6,441 nt of DNA from Rickettsiales bacterium (GTDB lineage: Bacteria; Pseudomonadota; Alphaproteobacteria; Rickettsiales; UBA1997): the NCBI GenBank assembly GCA_947441875.1, contig CANEUR010000061.1:1-6441 (forward strand), written 5' to 3'. The notes under the pieces are model-generated. The model was not told the origin of the DNA, did not search any database, and was given only the letters and a program-made list of their open reading frames with translations. This document shows positions 6,106 to 6,441 of this stretch, one piece after another; the first letter of the stretch is position 1, and the number at the start of each line of letters is the position of its first letter. A program made the position numbers and the translations under genes.

Positions 6106-6165
6106 ATAATGGGAATGTTGCATCACTAATTTATTTTACTTTAAGTGATGCAACAGTCCCATAAT
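6106..6165. mobile_element. MITE-like inverted-repeat element with 5-bp flanking repeats
   Basis: Left arm GGGAATGTTGCATCACT (6111-6127) and right arm AGTGATGCAACAGTCCC (6144-6160) are complementary over 17 bases with one mismatch, around a 16-base AT-rich centre. ATAAT lies directly on both outer sides (6106-6110 and 6161-6165) in the same orientation, as a target duplication would. It carries no coding potential. The arms resemble insertion-sequence ends, but I cannot name a family. The alternative is a hemJ transcription terminator: it begins seven bases after the stop, but the nearest T run (6176-6180) is 15 bases past the stem. Both roles can coexist. Confidence 0.5.
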
Positions 6166-6203
6166 TCGATTATAATTTTTATCACAGCAAATTTTAAAAC
6201 TTA

Positions 6204-6234
6204 TTGACTAAAAAAATATTTTAAGAAATAATAT
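6204..6234 (+). promoter_or_regulatory. Weak candidate promoter for the last gene
   Basis: TTGACT (6204-6209) is a good -35, but the best -10-like hexamer, TAATAT (6229-6234), is 19 bases away and a four-of-six match. It would give a leader of about 40 bases before the ATG at 6282. A small inverted repeat, CCTAA (6240-6244) and TTAGG (6247-6251), lies just downstream near the predicted start and could be an operator or chance. Confidence 0.25.
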
Positions 6235-6281
6235 TGATGCCTAAAATTAGGTTTAATAAAACAATAATTATTTAGTTTAAT

Positions 6282-6441
6282 ATGCAACAAAACAGACAAA
6301 ATTGGTATTGTATTAAATTTGATGTTCCAAAAAATAAAAATATCACTGCCTTAGAATTTTCACAAAAAATGAATTCCTTTTTAGAGCAAATTAATGAATT
6401 TAATCACTCAATAGTTAATGGAATAGATGATACATACACAG
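6282..6441 (+). CDS. Unrecognised protein, 5' part only
   Basis: An open frame of 53 codons starts MQQNRQNWYCIKFDVP and runs off the right edge. An in-frame TAG at 6273-6275 makes the ATG at 6282 the earliest ATG start. The visible part looks soluble: no signal peptide or membrane segment, a beta-strand-like WYCIKFDVP, then a helix-like ALEFSQKMNSFLEQINEF. The composition is rich in Asn, Gln, Lys and Ile, as expected for low-GC DNA. I do not recognise the family and assign no function. It lies 182 bases after hemJ on the same strand, beyond the inverted-repeat element, so it is probably a separate transcription unit. Confidence 0.6.
   Translation, partial: MQQNRQNWYCIKFDVPKNKNITALEFSQKMNSFLEQINEFNHSIVNGIDDTYT

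Overview
The window holds a nearly complete type II-C CRISPR-Cas locus followed by a housekeeping haem gene. The DNA is AT-rich. No start codon has a convincing Shine-Dalgarno sequence, TGG encodes Trp, and TAA, TAG and TGA all serve as stops. The 145-residue HemJ resembles the proteobacterial form, so an AT-rich Gram-negative bacterium is likely, perhaps an alphaproteobacterium. That placement is inference from a single gene.

Layout: 1-416 is a CRISPR array cut by the left edge of the window, with one partial and six identical full repeats and six spacers, read on the + strand. 417-488 is a short trailer with two hairpins lying between the array and the convergent cas operon. On the - strand follow cas9 (5287 to 1796), cas1 (1790 to 876) and cas2 (824 to 489), in transcription order. 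There is no csn2 or cas4, which fits subtype II-C. On the + strand, next to the cas9 promoter, lies a tracrRNA gene (anti-repeat 5387-5408, terminator 5460-5490). hemJ (5662-6099, +) comes next, then a 50-bp inverted-repeat element flanked by ATAAT direct repeats, then the first 53 codons of an unrecognised + strand gene that runs off the right edge.

How it works together: Cas1 and Cas2 would insert spacers. Cas9, guided by crRNA paired with tracrRNA, would cut matching DNA. The repeat and the anti-repeat are perfectly complementary over 22 bases. Each repeat carries a full promoter-like pair, TTGACT and TAAAAT 16 bases apart with an upstream TG, so each spacer can probably be transcribed from its own repeat, as is known for Neisseria II-C arrays. 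The cas9 promoter (TTGACA, 16 bases, TAAAAT) shows that Cas9 starts at 5287, and its -10 box overlaps a likely tracrRNA -10 box on the other strand.

The points most worth a second look are the promoter inside every repeat, the shared palindromic -10 between cas9 and tracrRNA, a drop in GC content over the C-terminal PAM-interacting part of cas9, the hairpin between cas1 and cas2, and the MITE-like element after hemJ.
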